The notes below the pieces were generated by a model. The model searched no databases. It was not told the DNA's origin and worked only from the letters and a program-made list of their open reading frames with translations. 64,000 bases of DNA from Aporrectodea caliginosa (taxonomy: Eukaryota > Annelida > Clitellata > Crassiclitellata > Lumbricidae): the NCBI GenBank assembly GCA_020284085.1, contig JACEVL010000019.1, positions 2,332,498 to 2,396,497 of the forward strand, given 5' to 3'. Below, piece by piece: positions 10,756 through 24,700 of this stretch; the first letter of the stretch is position 1, and every line of letters begins with the position of its first letter. A program made the translations under genes and the position numbers.

Positions 10756-13346
10756 ACCGCTATCTGGTATACTGAATATATGAAAATGTTGAGCGATTAC
10801 TTTGTTAGACCGGGCAATGTCTTAGGTTGAACACGAGGGGAGCTTCAAAAATACAGCACAGGGTATGAAATGACTATTGCCATGACTTAAAATGACCAGG
10901 TCTTTTGGACTCCAACACATGAATATTGGTCATTACTTTAACGGAGAGACATGGGATTGAACACAGATGCAGACATGCACATGGCAACTGAATTCCATGT
11001 GTGTACACTAACTTCGGAATGTCAAACTTCAGTATTCCGAACTTTTGGTTATATCCATGATAGTTGGTCGCCAAGCCACAACCAATGTCAGCACATGCAC
11101 ACAACTCTGTTTTATAAAACTTGCATATATTGAAGTTTGGCTTAACTAGTGAAGGCATTTGTCAGTCCTTATCAAACTGATGGATAGCAGATAATATCAA
11201 AGTTACATGGCTAGTCTGCAACGTGATACTCTTGCCTGCCTCCTTTTAACCGTTGACGTATGATTAATAGATGTTTCATTCTCTGGCCTGAGACTTGAGA
11301 AAGAGTAATGCACATGTTTGTTTATCGGTTACTGGGAGGTGTCATTCAGCTAAGGCTGTGTACTCTAATTTCACTTTTGTACCATGGCCCTCACTTTACA
11401 AGACCAATACAATAGGCCTATTTGTTGTCATTACAATCTTTGAAACAGCAGTGTGCATTTTTAATAATTACATTACAAAAGAGGAAGAAGCTGTCTGTGG
11501 ATACATTGTTAAGTGTGGTAATCCAATAGGTCTAATAGTGCTGCAAAGTGTCTAATTGAATCTAATCTAAGAACTTTTTAGTTGAAAGGTGATATGAGAA
11601 TCTGGAAAAACATGGAAACAGCTTACGGAGGAATTGAATCCAGGAAAAGATGAGTCTGTGGTCAAGATCTGAAGGCCATAAAAGAATTTGCAGTGTTTGG
11701 GGTAGACCTACTACTTAGCACTTTACTGTGGGTATAAAAAAGACAAATACTGGTTCTCTGTGATTCCAGCAACCCTCAACGAAAGTGCCAGAGTCCCAGT
11801 TTGCTGACATCGAGCAAAGCTCTTTTGAAATGATTTCATCTGGCCCAGACAAATCTGGTTGCCATCAGAGGTTTCATCTTTATGTGAATTCTATGCTACT
11901 TGTAGCTACCTTTTTCTTTCAGCAACTTTACCTAAAACTTTCAGTTCAGGTTTGTGGTTGTCGGAAATGTTGCACAGTTTGGTTTATACTAATAAATTAA
12001 AAACTTGCATGTTTTTGTCAACTGTTGTCTTTTAGTGTTTAACACAGTCATTATTATCACCAAAAACTCTTTTTCTGTACATGTACAGATGTATGTATGT
12101 ATGTAGCAAGCCAATTATTACAAAGGTGCTGAACATGACTAACTAATTAATGTATGCATTTTAAGGCATTGTATACAGTGTGCTGAATAGAGTTAAATGC
12201 AAAACATGTCTGTGCAGTAGGAGACTGTTCCAAGATGAAGGGCCATGACACAAAAAGGCACAATGGGCTTGAGTTGATGCACCGAATGTTGCCCCTGCAT
12301 ATCACCACAAAAGCAGAAAAACAAATATCGACGATCTGGATGACTCGAGATGGGAATATAAGCTACCTGATGTCTGTCAGTGTGGTGCTGAACAATGAGA
12401 CCAGTCCCAGAAGAAGTGTCGTTAATTTTATTTTCCTAGCGGGGAAGTATGTACAGCATGTCCCTCACATAATCTGATACACAAAATTGTCAGATTGGCC
12501 ACAGTGAGAACAGACTGAAGCTGATGCATTCTGAACTTTTTGCAGGCCTGCAAGGATGGCATTACAGAAGCACATCAGAATAAAGGTACGAATATACATG
12601 TAAAGTGAAGGACAATTTCAGTTCACGTGGAGTCAGACGGAGCTTGACAAGAATATCCTGATTATTTAGAACCTTAGATACATTAAACTGTTGGTGTTCC
12701 TTTCAACTTCGACATAACAAAGTTATGCTGCAATATGTTTGATTTTAAGCATGCATACAAGTATACATATATGTATATATATCAATATTTATATTTGAAT
12801 AAAAATATGGCTTAACTCCAAAGTTTAGTCACATGTCTGACTACATGGGGATAATCTGCACTGGTTGTCCATGTGAAGATGCACTGAGATTAAGATCCTT
12901 GTATTGGTGCATAACAGCCGTCAGTGCTCCATCCTGTTTTAGGCAGCTATGTATTTCAGTGTCGCCTATAAATGGCTGAGGATCACTTTGCAGTGCATGG
13001 CAATCAGTTTGTTTCACTATTCTGTTCTTCCAAAATGATACTGATTTTGTGGTCTGTGATATCCTTTAGAGAACGCAGGCCTACTAATGTCATACTGTAA
13101 TTGATGTGCACATTTAAAAAACAGGGTTTTAGGTCAAGCTTTAGCTGCTGTTTACAAAGGCATCTCCTGTCACATGCCTGCTGAGGCTGAATAGAAACCA
13201 TAAGTACTTGTATGCAGTATACCCTACAGACCTGTGAAATATTCACAGATATGTATAATTATGTATGTATGTGAAGACTTCTATAGCACCTTGTAAGAAC
13301 CTCAAAAAAAGTCAGTCTAACTTTCCAGATCTAAAACAGTGCATCT

Positions 13347-13440
13347 TTAGATAATCGTAATCGTAATCTCCAAACTTCTAAAGCACCACTCGAAAGCCAA
13401 GTGCAGGGCACCAGCTTTTTCACGAGCGCTCATAAGATAA
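13347..13440 (-). repeat. LINE 3' tail, family D
   Basis: Minus strand: GCTGGTGCCCTGCACTTGGC, TTTCGAGTGGTGCTTTAGAA, ending (ATTACG)n. Related tails are at 23310 (-), 23605 (+), 30725 (-), 34145 (+) and 49150 (+). Confidence 0.7.
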
Positions 13441-14439
13441 GCTATATAATTTCGTTTATTGAAAATAGAAAGTTGACAGACCGCAACTTTTCACATAGAA
13501 GAAAAACAGAGCTACCTAATCTTATCTAGTTTAACGAATACTGGTAATGCTTTAGTGTTGTTGTCATCCTCCTCAAGGCATCAATCAAAAATGTAGTCAA
13601 GCCAGTCAAACAAGTTTATATTGCCAGAGTGTTCTAGACATAAGACTGTCCTCAAATGATTGAATCATGATCGGTTAAAAATGTTGATTCGGCGATCAGC
13701 ATGTTTCTAGAGTATTGTGAGTTTTTATTGAAAATGTTACACCTGACTGGGACATCATTAGGACTGTTACACTACCTGTACTGCATAATTTACATTTATT
13801 GTATATATTAATTATATATTAATACATACTGCCAAAGAAAGTATATATTAATATGTTAACGAGTCTGTATTATTTATACAGATGTATTGGATCAAAATGA
13901 TAGACAGGTGTCTAGTCTACTCTTTTCTGAGCTGTGGCTTTTAGGTTCTTGAAAAACAAAACAAATTTTGAAATGCGATGTATAAAACTGCTATAAATTA
14001 ATATACCATGCACACATGCACAGTAAATGAACAAATGCACATTTTTATACTGTAGGTAGTCATATATTTATAATCATATATGATATACACAGATACAGCA
14101 TATATATATGTACATTTTTATATGTGCATAGCGCATGAATAGTTGGTAGATGATGCGGTTTATCCATATGTAAGCGTGCTGCAGTGCCTCCTAATGGAGA
14201 AATCTTGTCAGCAATGCTGGAAAAACTTAGACATGACACATTAACATCCTTTAGTAAAACATACATGTACATGAGCCCATGTACCTGCATGAACTATGCA
14301 TCAATATTTGGAGCTACTGTAAGGGTTGTAGAATACAACAACAATGGCACATGTTTCACTGTTTACATCAGAGTTTTATGTCTCAGAATACATGACTGAC
14401 TGTTCAGCTTTTTCTTCTGCATTTGAAGACAACTGCAAG

Positions 14440-14530
14440 GGCATGATGTATGTATGTATATGGCCATTTATATAGCGCCTTACAAGAAACTCACAATCCT
14501 GGTGGAACTTTTCACATATTACTGCTTCAG
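14440..14530 (-). repeat. LINE/SINE 3' tail fragment
   Basis: The minus strand contains TTGTAAGGCGCTATATAAAT followed by a (CATA)n-like run, an L2-type 3' end. Confidence 0.5.
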
Positions 14531-14567
14531 TTAAGGTTGGGCTGATTTTGATAGTGGTACAGAGGTA

Positions 14568-15596
14568 CCTTTATTATAAAATCTTGAGATTTTGCATCAG
14601 ATCTTGAAGTCACCACAAGGGTGGGGGTAACTAAATTCTGAAGTTTAACTAGGACAATTATGGTAACTAAATTCTGAAGTTTGACAAGGATAATGAGGTC
14701 ACTGAATTCTAGAGTTGAACAAGAATAATGAGGTCACTATATTCTGAAGTTTGACAAGGACAATGACAATGACGTAACTAAATTCTAAAGTTGGACAAGG
14801 ATACAGAGGTCACTAAATTCTGAAATTTGACAAAGATAATGAAGTCACTAAATTCTAATGATTGACAAGAACAATGAGGTCACTCAATTCTGAACTTTGA
14901 CAATGGTAATAAGGCAAACAGCTTGCCCAAGCAAGCAATGCAACACAATAGCAAAGATGGCTACTGTCTTGGCCAACAATTGTTGGAAAAGACAGACAGC
15001 CATAATTGCCTTTGTGACTCACAATGCTACTACATTCAATAGAATTTCTGATAACAATGATACAGAAGTCAATGTGATCAAAGAAGATGTTTCCAGGATT
15101 TTACCGAAAGCACCAAGTACAGAATGTGTACATGTACAGTAGTCGATAATTTCCTACATGCTTGACCTGAAGCGTTTCAGTCTGATGGAGAATGCTTTTA
15201 AGACTGTAGTCACAACTGCAGTCTTTGCGACTTGTGACTTGAGATGTTTGCACCACTGCAACAAACGTCCATGGCAACCAGTAGCTTTGAAAAACAATTT
15301 CCAGGTTTTCCATATGAACATTGGCCAGATAACTAATCCAGCTGTACAGAAGGACAGAAGCCACAAATTTCAGATAGAGCAGTCAGATACCATGGCAACC
15401 AGCTTAAAAGTCTAGGCAACAGTTGTTTCTAACGCATATACTGCTTCATCGATATAAGCTATCAGCCAAGGCTGCATGAGATTAAAAACTGATGCCCCAG
15501 AAAAGCAAGTGCCATGCCAACCCGGTTGTCGATCTTCTAGGCTACAGTTTCTCACAGCTGTTCTTCTGCAGAATGAATAGTACAAGAAACAAAGTG
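14568..15596 (-). other. Likely ephrin 3' UTR
   Basis: Follows the ephrin stop codon. A minus-strand AATAAA (TTTATT at about 14568-14573) is the first candidate poly(A) signal I noted. Overlapping open frames on both strands at 15100-15415 have no recognisable similarity and are probably chance. Confidence 0.4.
14620..14906. repeat. Degenerate 35-bp minisatellite, about 8 copies
   Basis: The unit is near GGTCACTAAATTCTGAAGTTTGACAAGGATAATGA, with copies starting roughly every 33-38 bp and many point differences. It lies in the likely 3' UTR of the ephrin, transcribed from the opposite strand. Confidence 0.85.
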
Positions 15597-15772
15597 CTAC
15601 CTAGAAATGTTGCTAAGAACAAAAGTTGTTAAACTCAGAAGCAAAATGCCCACAACATCCGAGGCGTGTTGTCTGATGACGTCCGCACTGTCTGACAGTC
15701 CCTGGTGTCTCGGTTCTTCCTCGTCTTCATTCAAGACATCTGTTGTCTCCAATTTCTTGGACTGAGAGGTAC
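15597..15772 (-). CDS. Ephrin coding exon 6 (stalk end, GPI signal, stop)
   Basis: 57 residues after a TATTTCAG acceptor: [20 protein letters not shown], then [13 protein letters not shown] and a hydrophobic tail ending SNISR, TAG at 15597-15599. The hydrophobic end without a cytoplasmic domain matches GPI-attachment signals. A very short transmembrane anchor is the alternative. Confidence 0.85.
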
Positions 15773-18700
15773 CTGAAATAGGTTCATATTTAAATTAGAC
15801 ACATTTGAAAAAGGTTGAAACCTACTAGCGCCGTAGCACAGCCTAGGCTGAAAGACAGGGCACATATCATGAACTCAAAATATACAACGGACTGCAGTCA
15901 CAGGTCAGCGCAAGATGAGATGCAGAGGACAGACAGACGAGTAGCTAGCCATTGGAATTTTGACAGCATGGAAGGCTACTCAGTTAAATGCTAGAAGAGA
16001 GGTTGCAAGTGGAAGTGAATTGGTGAGACAGTGTAATAATGGCAGAGAGAAGTTTCATTTGTATTAAGGGTTACATGTACCACGTAGCAGTCGTAGCTCC
16101 AACAAGATGGTGCTGTCTTCCCCAGCTGAAGCCACTATACCTATCTGAAGAATTTCAGAGAAGATGATTCAAAGTGTAGAATAGTGTAAATTGGAATGGG
16201 ATAAATGGTTCATCAGAGTGATTTGGATAATTAGAACCGTTGAGGCTGAAAAAACTGCATTGAGTTATAGTTTAGCAAAGGCTGTGTTATTAATTCTTTA
16301 GGGTAGCATTGATCCATGTGCATGTGATTCTACGATCCACATCCATAAGATGAACTGCTTGACGCAAGGCCAGATATTCAAAGCAAATCAAAAGCACAGA
16401 TGTAATCAACTGTGAGTTTATCATTCCTCACTATGACTGAAACCACAGACACAGCAGAGAACAGCTGAAACCATTCTGACAAATTCTCTGGTTCTGGATT
16501 ACTCACCCTTAAAATCATCTTCAGTGTCACCCAGTTCATGTGCGTTTTTGACCCTTGCATTGACAATTCTTCCATCTGATTTTGACGATCCTTCAATCGT
16601 CAGATCAGGTACAGAGGATGACTGCAACACTGGAATAAAGCGTCATAAAATAGCATATTACTAATAAGAAACAATAAGTTAATATATCAAAAATTATGTT
16701 CAAATGTATGTGTATATGTATATATATATATATATATGCTATAAAAATTAACTCATCCAAGTCTTTACTACTCTTCCTGTTGCTCTTACTTTACATTTCC
16801 ATTACTAAACGTGTTTGTATGCAAATGTCTGTTTGTCTGTCTGTATATCTCATACAGGATCAATCCTCTGATCTTTTTCTCATGTATCTCTCCCTTTTGC
16901 TCTTTGCGTAGTCCTCTCTCTCGTGCCTGGCTGCCCCTCTTGGTCTTCTGCCAGCCTTCATTATCGATCTACATAAGAGTCTGACTGGTCCTGTAACACT
17001 GATCACTCGCCTATTCCATCCTGTCCATCTATCGATCACAAAGTATCAGTCTCCATTATTACATCACCTCGCTTCCTGACACCAAATTGGTCCATTGACT
17101 GACAATCCAGCTGTCAGCACATCCATCCGACCATGATGCCAGACCTGGGAAGCTAAGTCCCCACTCAAAAATGAGTCCTTTTTACAGCCAAATTTACTCC
17201 CACAGATAATAATTCTTGGTTTAAAATTTTCCGGAAGGGCTAAATGTGTGAGAAGTCCAAAATTGTTTGATAGGTAAGCAGTTGAGGGGGATGACTAAGT
17301 AAACTATAAGTTTGGCACAGTGCTGAATTGGTTAGAGTGCTTGGCCTATAACTTGGAGAGTACTTGGTTCGAGCCTCACCAAATAAAAGGCAGTGACTGT
17401 GTATGGACTTTGAGCACAATTGCTCAGTGCCATCGATGCTCTGTTATATGATCGTGTGCAATTCTGAACGTTGGAAGGAGGTCAATATCATTTACAATTG
17501 TATTGTATAAAGTTGATATGATTACACGGGCAACTTGCAAAGGTGGGTTGGCTAATCAAATGTCCTACCCTCAAACCCCATGCCCAACACCCTTGCAATG
17601 ATGATCCCTGACACTACGGCTGATCATCTAATTGCCACCATGTCCGTGATCACACTGTTTAGGTGCAGCAACAAGACAGGCAACTTCTAAATGGACCATG
17701 GCAGAGGGAGATTGGTGTCTCCATCAGGATGCAAGATGCATTTACTGTTTCAGATATGTACTGTAGCACACCAACAGACAATTGCTCTGACTTATTGACA
17801 TCACATGAGCAAGTCTATTGGTTCTAAAAGCAACCAATATTCTACATATTCTGCAACTGCACCACGTATTCACATACATAAAATTGTAGTAACCCATGCA
17901 AGTGTATATGCAATGCATTTTGTTATATCGATCCACATGAATTCCATAAAATAGCCATATTTTTAAGGCAGTCATCAAAGCAGGTTTGCACGAAAGTTCT
18001 TTATTAACAGCAGGAGACAAATTTAATGGGTGTGCAATGGTGCATATGAAGACACACCATTGTGTGGAACTTTTAACCTTCTATGTGCTATTGTTTAATG
18101 AGTAAATTATTTTCTTATAAATTGAAGAAATCAGCAGGGCTTATTCTAACGTGCAGCCAGACACAAAGTGTGCAGTTGGGAAAGAAATTTGTGCAGTTAA
18201 AAATCAGATTTTGTGCAGTTATTTTTGTAGACCTAATTGTATAAACCAACAGTCCCCAGACCCAGTGACAATTTGTGTGAAAGAAATGAGGCACGAATAG
18301 TTACTTAAATTAAATGAGAGGCTTCCGACAATTTTCTTGTGGAAAAAAAGAAAAAAGATGGGAAATCAAAAAAAGTCATGAAAAATTTTGGTGGAACTAA
18401 GAAACCATTGTTTGGGAAACTACCCCCCCCTCGAGAAAACCGGTTGTCAACTTTTCAAATATGTGGGATTACCCCCCCCCCCGACAGCAAGCAAGGGGAG
18501 TAGATTAAACACTGCGCACACGAACCCCTAGTTACGCCACTGCCCAGACCTCCCAATTCGGCCCTCATGTGCAGTTAATAAAATTCCTTAGAATAAGCCC
18601 TGGAAATCAGTATCTAACCCCGATGCTTTTACACAAGTACAAATTAACAAATATGGCAGTTTGTTCATATAAATCAGGAAAGAGTCAATAGTCAACTCTA

Positions 18701-21700
18701 ATATCACTTAACGTATTTGTAAATGGAGTTAGATGGTAATGTAGAAAGTACCACTGTCCATAATAGTCTAAGATTTGACAGAAGAGCCGTGTACTGCTTA
18801 TGTGCTCATCTGCATGATGATTAGATTCTGCAAGAGACGACCAACCACATCTGATTCAATCCGTCGTTCTTATCGAAGCAGCACAGAAATGGATAGCTTT
18901 GTCAACTGTGGCCAACGAGAATTTGATTTTCTGCAATTTCAGGATGTTCGTAGCACTTGAGCGGCACGTGGAAATTGGCTTCATCTTGGGAGATGCACTG
19001 CTGAAGAAAAGCGGTCGGCATTCGTAATTGATGCAGATGACTACTGGGGAAAAGAGGATAACTCAGCAGCAAGTGGGAAGATGGAAAACCTTTTCAGAGT
19101 AATGATACAACCACATTGCTTATGGTTGCACTCAATGCTTTGGATAAAGCCAGAGATGGTGTTAGGAAAGTTACTGATACATAAAGAGAAAGGACAATTG
19201 AATGAGATAGTCATGGCTGTTGAATGCTGAAGGCTGAAGGATGTTATTCATAAGGATAGAAAGAGCACAGCATTGAAACAAGTAACCCTTAGGCTAAAGT
19301 GATGGTAAGCACAGTTGAGATAAGATAGACGTACAAATAATAAAACCTTTGATCCATTACACCAGGTTGTTTCATCTTTCATCTTCAACACATGACTTAA
19401 ATAACTTTATATTTTTTTATATCTTGCACAGTTAAGCAACAGTTTGCAGTTGGATGTGAGCCCTAGAGGCATCAGTAGAAACACAACCCACTGGGACCTA
19501 CTACTCCCAACACTGTCCAACAGCATGAGACCCAGACATACTATACTTTCTTATGCATTGGATCAACCACTGAAAATGAAAACTATTCTACTAAACAGTA
19601 CACAAGAAACAACTACAGCTTAAGTTCAACAGCTTTGTTTTAGATTAATCTTAATCAGTAAAAAATAGTACAAACTATTTAATCATCTGTACCCTTCCCA
19701 CAGACACCAAGCTGAAGGAATAGATGGGCTTGGGAAAACTGGAAAGTGTAATTTGAACTAAGTTGAGCGGTTGAGTCTGTTTTATTTGGCTGCCTAAAAT
19801 GCAGGAAGGAAAAATGAAGACCTTATTCTAACATGAAGAGGAAAATAAAAAAAACGACGTACAGCTGGAATCACAGCAGACTCGAATTATGAGCTTCATG
19901 TTGTTATAGTAGCAGGCACCAAGATTCAGATTCATCAGACCATCTCTTGGCCCCAATGAGGTCGCTACAAATCACATACATCACATACATAATGAAGAAA
20001 AATCACATGCAATTCTTTCTTAAAAACAAGTTCCTATGAAAAGGTCATTCTCAGAGCAGAACGTTTTGAAAGAAAACGTTTATCAGAATCGAAGAATCTT
20101 CATAGCAGAGCAAATCACCAGAATACATCAGTCTTCAATTACTTCAGCTAGAAAATAAATTAATAAGAAACAAAAAGAAATAACTGGTTCAATACAGAAT
20201 TATAAATGAATAGAAATAACTGAAAATGAAATAATAATGCACAAATTAAATCAAGATCACTTCAAAACCAAATACCTGCCAAGATATTATCAACACATAT
20301 TGCTCTGGGTACAGCATCTGCAAAGAATTTACTCAAATCACCTCTCAATCTTAGTGGCAAAACTAATTTGAAGAAAGGTCTCTGGAGGTGTTCACATCAG
20401 CCAGGTACAAATATGTGCATATATACCTATGTATATGTATGTATTCACATATAAAATATATATATATATATATATATATAATATTGTATATATACATAGG
20501 GCATATAGGAATGCCAATTTAGAAATGACAAAACAGATGTGCAGGTCATTGGCTTGACCATTTGTTTAACTATGCCAATTTGATTCATCAGCAGTTGAAG
20601 TTGAAAAGTAAATATTTATTAACAGTGCCAGACAAGTGCACATATGTGTTAAACAGAGTGGCAAAGAGACAGACAGACAGAGTGAGAGGACAGATTCCAC
20701 TAAGAGAAATCCTGCACAAGGAACATAGCAGAAGCAGCTGCTAAAGGCATTTGTGGAGATTTCCTTTTCAGTAACACTTGGTTTAACTTTAAGTGTCAAC
20801 TTGCAAACGATTGATCCACAACCAGCATGTATGCTCATCGTGATAATTGTAACCTCAAAATGTCTATTATTACAATTACAGGCTATTGTACTTTTATAAA
20901 CTCCAGCAAACCATTGGATATTGAAATACAGTATAATTTCCTTTGTTGGATGAGGCTTAAGCAAAATTTTATTACTGATACATGTCTGCATATTCTGCAT
21001 CAAGCACTTACTAATGTAATAGTATGAGCTTCCGGGAGTGTATTCGGGGACGTTTGGAATTGACTGGAAGCTTTCAAAAAGCAGTGTGAATCGCTTCCGT
21101 TGCGTTGGGTTGCTACAGTTGACGATCATTGCAGCTGAATTATCTGAGTAGATGTTACAGTTGATGTATTCTGGCAGAGTTACCTGTACAAAGGAAGGAA
21201 AACACAGACTCTTCAAATAACAACACATGCCATTCACCTCTCTTTTTGATCCGAGGTTGGAAACATTTAATCTTTTCCAGATTGAAGACTAGTCTTCTAT
21301 CCTGTCAGCGTAGGGGTGGTCTTGCATCGCTATCTTCAAACAGTGCTGTCCACAGGCGCAACAATGGCATTGTGCTGTTGTCACAACAGTTGAGATGTAT
21401 TTTTGTGATTTTTGGCTTACATGTTTTAATAGCGGCTGTTCTGACCAATGAATCAGTAAATATGTACTCAACGCAGACCACATAATTTTAAGAATGGCTC
21501 CACCCCTTATCCAAATCCTGGATTGGCCACCGAATGCATTATCACTGCCAAGATCACTACAACTCTACTGAAATTCAGCCATGGTTCACTGAGTCTGATC
21601 TCTTGTTATTTTCTTAGGGCCCCATATGTTGATGATGTCATGGATGCCTTCTTATTGAATTGCAGCATTTTGCAATTGGTAACTTCTGGTAACAAGGCAT

Positions 21701-24700
21701 CAATCGATGGTGCACCAGAATAGAATCAAACCACAATTAGGTCAGTATTCAATAGATTAGAGAGGCAGCCTATGGTGGATAAGCAATTGTAAAAAGGTAA
21801 GTCTTACAATAAATTCTCTTTCTTTTAGAAAACAATGCAAAACAAATTTAAATGTACTGTTTTGGTGGGCAGAGACTGAGATTGATACAAATTAAATATC
21901 AAGTACTACTTTACATTACTATATGTAAGAAGGACCGGAAGTACATTACATGGGCTTCTTAAGGCGCCATTGTAACGGCATGACTGTGTTACGGCGCCAT
22001 ATAAATTGTTGTAATTATTATTATTATTAATATCCCCTACACAAACATTGTCAGCTTTTTTTATCTTTCTAAGGAACGTAACCTAACCAATAACCATGTC
22101 TATTAAATTTCATGGCTGGTCATCATGACTGGAATCTTGAACTCAGTGCCTTTGCAATGCCATTAATCACTCTTCCATTGGTACACGAACCCTCCACACA
22201 ACATGGCACGGTTTGCTTGGATAAACAGTGTGATGGCATTAGCACAAACACTGCTGGCCTGGCTTTATCTTTGATAGGCATCTCATACCTGTTTGCCAAC
22301 ACTCTGAGATGTGGTGTGGTCTTGTAGACATTAATTGTAACACAATCAAAGTCATGATGAATCCAATTACATTTCTCCATAATTTCTGTCTTTATAAGTC
22401 AAAGCAAAGAGTTGTCTTTGATTATACTTCTATGATTAACATCAATCACAAAAGTGGCTGTTCTTGCAAGACATTCCTTTCATTTGCAATTATTCCCTTG
22501 GCCACAGCTTCATCACTGTGACATTCATTTAGACAATCATTGTGCAAAATGTAACCCACTAGGTCAGTAGGTCTCTTATGAGGTCAACATACAAGTCACA
22601 AAGCCAACATGCCACGCACTGGTATGCTAGGCCCATCGCTTGGCTAACATGACATCACTAGATCAGCATCCAATCTGCTGACCAAAATACCACTGCCTAG
22701 CCAACCATACCACTTGCTAGGCCAATGTACCACCATTCAGTTAACACATTACCTGCCAGGCCAACATGCCACCCAACTAGACGCAGGCCAAAGACCTACT
22801 AATATGTTATACTGCATCAGTTACAAGGTTTCAGCATAGTTTGGATAAATTAGAAAGAGGATGTTCCAAGATTTTATTCTCAAGAAATGTTGTTCCTGTC
22901 TGATTTCTGTTGATGAAAAATATCTATAACTTCCATGATTGACATAAGGTTATAAATATATTGGACAAATAGAACCTTTAAAAATAAGATGGAGGAGAAG
23001 GAAGCGGAGAAGAAAGTCATCTTTCCTATCAGAAGATCAGAACCACCCAATTACAGCAGCAAATGGCCGTAACTCATCTCCATGTCATTTTTAAGCATCA
23101 GATATTTCTGGCTATAGGGTATTAATATAAACACAAAATATTTAAAGAAATTAATACAGGGATGTAAACAAGCCTAGAAAACACATTGAAAGAAAGCACA
23201 AACACACTCTGCCACATAAGAGTGGTACAACATATGAAAGGTTTACGAGATGGCTCTGCTGCAAGATGTGTGTAATTGTCTTACAGTCGAATACTTCTGC
23301 TCCTTTATAATTAAAATCATAATCGTAATCTCCAAACTTCTAAAGCACCATTTGAAAGCGAAGTGCAGGGCACCAGCTTATTCATGAGCACTGTGTCCAG
23401 TCAGAAGGGTTGTCCAATCCAAAGGGTAGTCAGAAGGAGGTCCAAGTCTGGTTGCCAGGGTGGTCAGCTCTACGCATGTATATTCTTTAGAAAAACCAGG
23501 AAACATTCAACCAAGTAAGCCAGTAAACTTGAAGATTATTGGACCACAATGTTTGTACTGACAATTAGGTTACATAGTTTTCTGGCAAAATGCTAAGAAC
23601 AGAAGTAAATGTGAATCTTGGTGCCCTGAGCTTGGCTTTCAAGTGGTGCTTTAGAAGTTTGGAGCTTACGATTAATTTAAATTCTGTAACAATGATTGTC
23701 TTATCTTAATAGATATGTACCTCTATATGCCCACTGTAGTGACTAAGATTGTCCTCTATTAGCAGAAAACAGTTTTAAGAGAGTGTTATTTGACCTGAAG
23801 TACTTGTACAGATGTTGAACAACATCAGATACAGTAAGCAGTTAACTACAGATGGTAACATTGTCTCATCTATTCAGAAGACCATTGTGCAACTGATCAT
23901 CACTGCACAAGTCATTAGTGGATGGCTGTTGCTTCTCAGCAAAGGGATATGTTTAGCAAAATCTTGGTACAGTTGAAGTCCAGTCAAAATGACTGAGGCA
24001 ATTGTGAATCCAGGAACACAGCCTGGGGGGAAATGATCTCTCAAAAAGGTAAGGATTTGGGTTGTGATCCAATACCGAAGAATAATTACAGATAGGGAAT
24101 AATTCTTGAATAAAAATGACAAACTAAAATTTGTCCAGATACAGTGGCGTAACGAGGGGGCAGGAGGGGCGGCCGCCCCCCGGGCGCAGGACGGGGGGCG
24201 CAAAATTAGACCTGAAAATGTGTTTTTTGTTAAAGAAATCAGGTAAAAATAGAAAAATAGTAAAAAAAGTAACTTTTTTGTACGTGAGTCTGGGGCGCAC
24301 GGGCAAGGGGGGGGCGCAAAATGATATTTGACAAAAAAAAAAAGGTCATCAGAAATTTTGGCGGAAGTTAGAAAAAAATTGTCAGGAAATTCTTGCCCCC
24401 GGGCGCACGAACCCCTAGTTACGCCACTGTCCAGATAATATAAGAAATTCATACAAAACATATTCTAATAAGGAAAAAATAACGAAATCAGAACTTATGA
24501 AAGAAATAACACCTGATTTCTATAAGCAAAGAAAACAAGATGAAAAGATGAATGGCAATAATAACCAATGATCACTAATGATGGAAATGTACCTGGCAAT
24601 ATGACAGGCAGGGCTATTATATGGACAAGCAAGGGCAGACAGTGGAAATCTGGCCTGGACAAGTCTCATTGTGACCGCCTGGAGAGAGTGAGGAAGGAAA

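Larger units (their letters stand above)
7046..14560. other. Gap between the convergent 3' ends of MTPN and the ephrin
   Basis: I find no protein-coding similarity here. The short open frames (under 95 codons) lack homology or splice context. Contents are repeat tails, a MITE (8866-9279), a possible TIR element (9337-10128), simple repeats, and a shared tail repeat at 10700-10755. The stretches 10130-10680 and 10760-13340 hold nothing I can name. Confidence 0.6.
16630..20777 (-). other. Ephrin intron 4
   Basis: About 4.1 kb. Holds a tRNA-derived SINE (17318-17520) and a nested hAT pair (18135-18602). The intervals 17530-18120 and 18610-20440 show no gene or named repeat. Confidence 0.7.

Noticed and set aside
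15101..15415. Overlapping sense and antisense frames as a small gene
   Set aside because: No similarity, and the location is the probable ephrin 3' UTR. Dual open frames arise from base composition.
20566..21237. 223-codon minus open frame as a single-exon gene
   Set aside because: Only parts of it match ephrin, and the flanking ephrin segments lie in separate exons with proper splice signals. It is exons 3 and 4 plus a stop-free intron and extra sequence.
23874..24461. 195-codon minus frame
   Set aside because: Spans both ends of the hAT MITE at 24142-24429 and its flanks; composition is that of the inverted ends.
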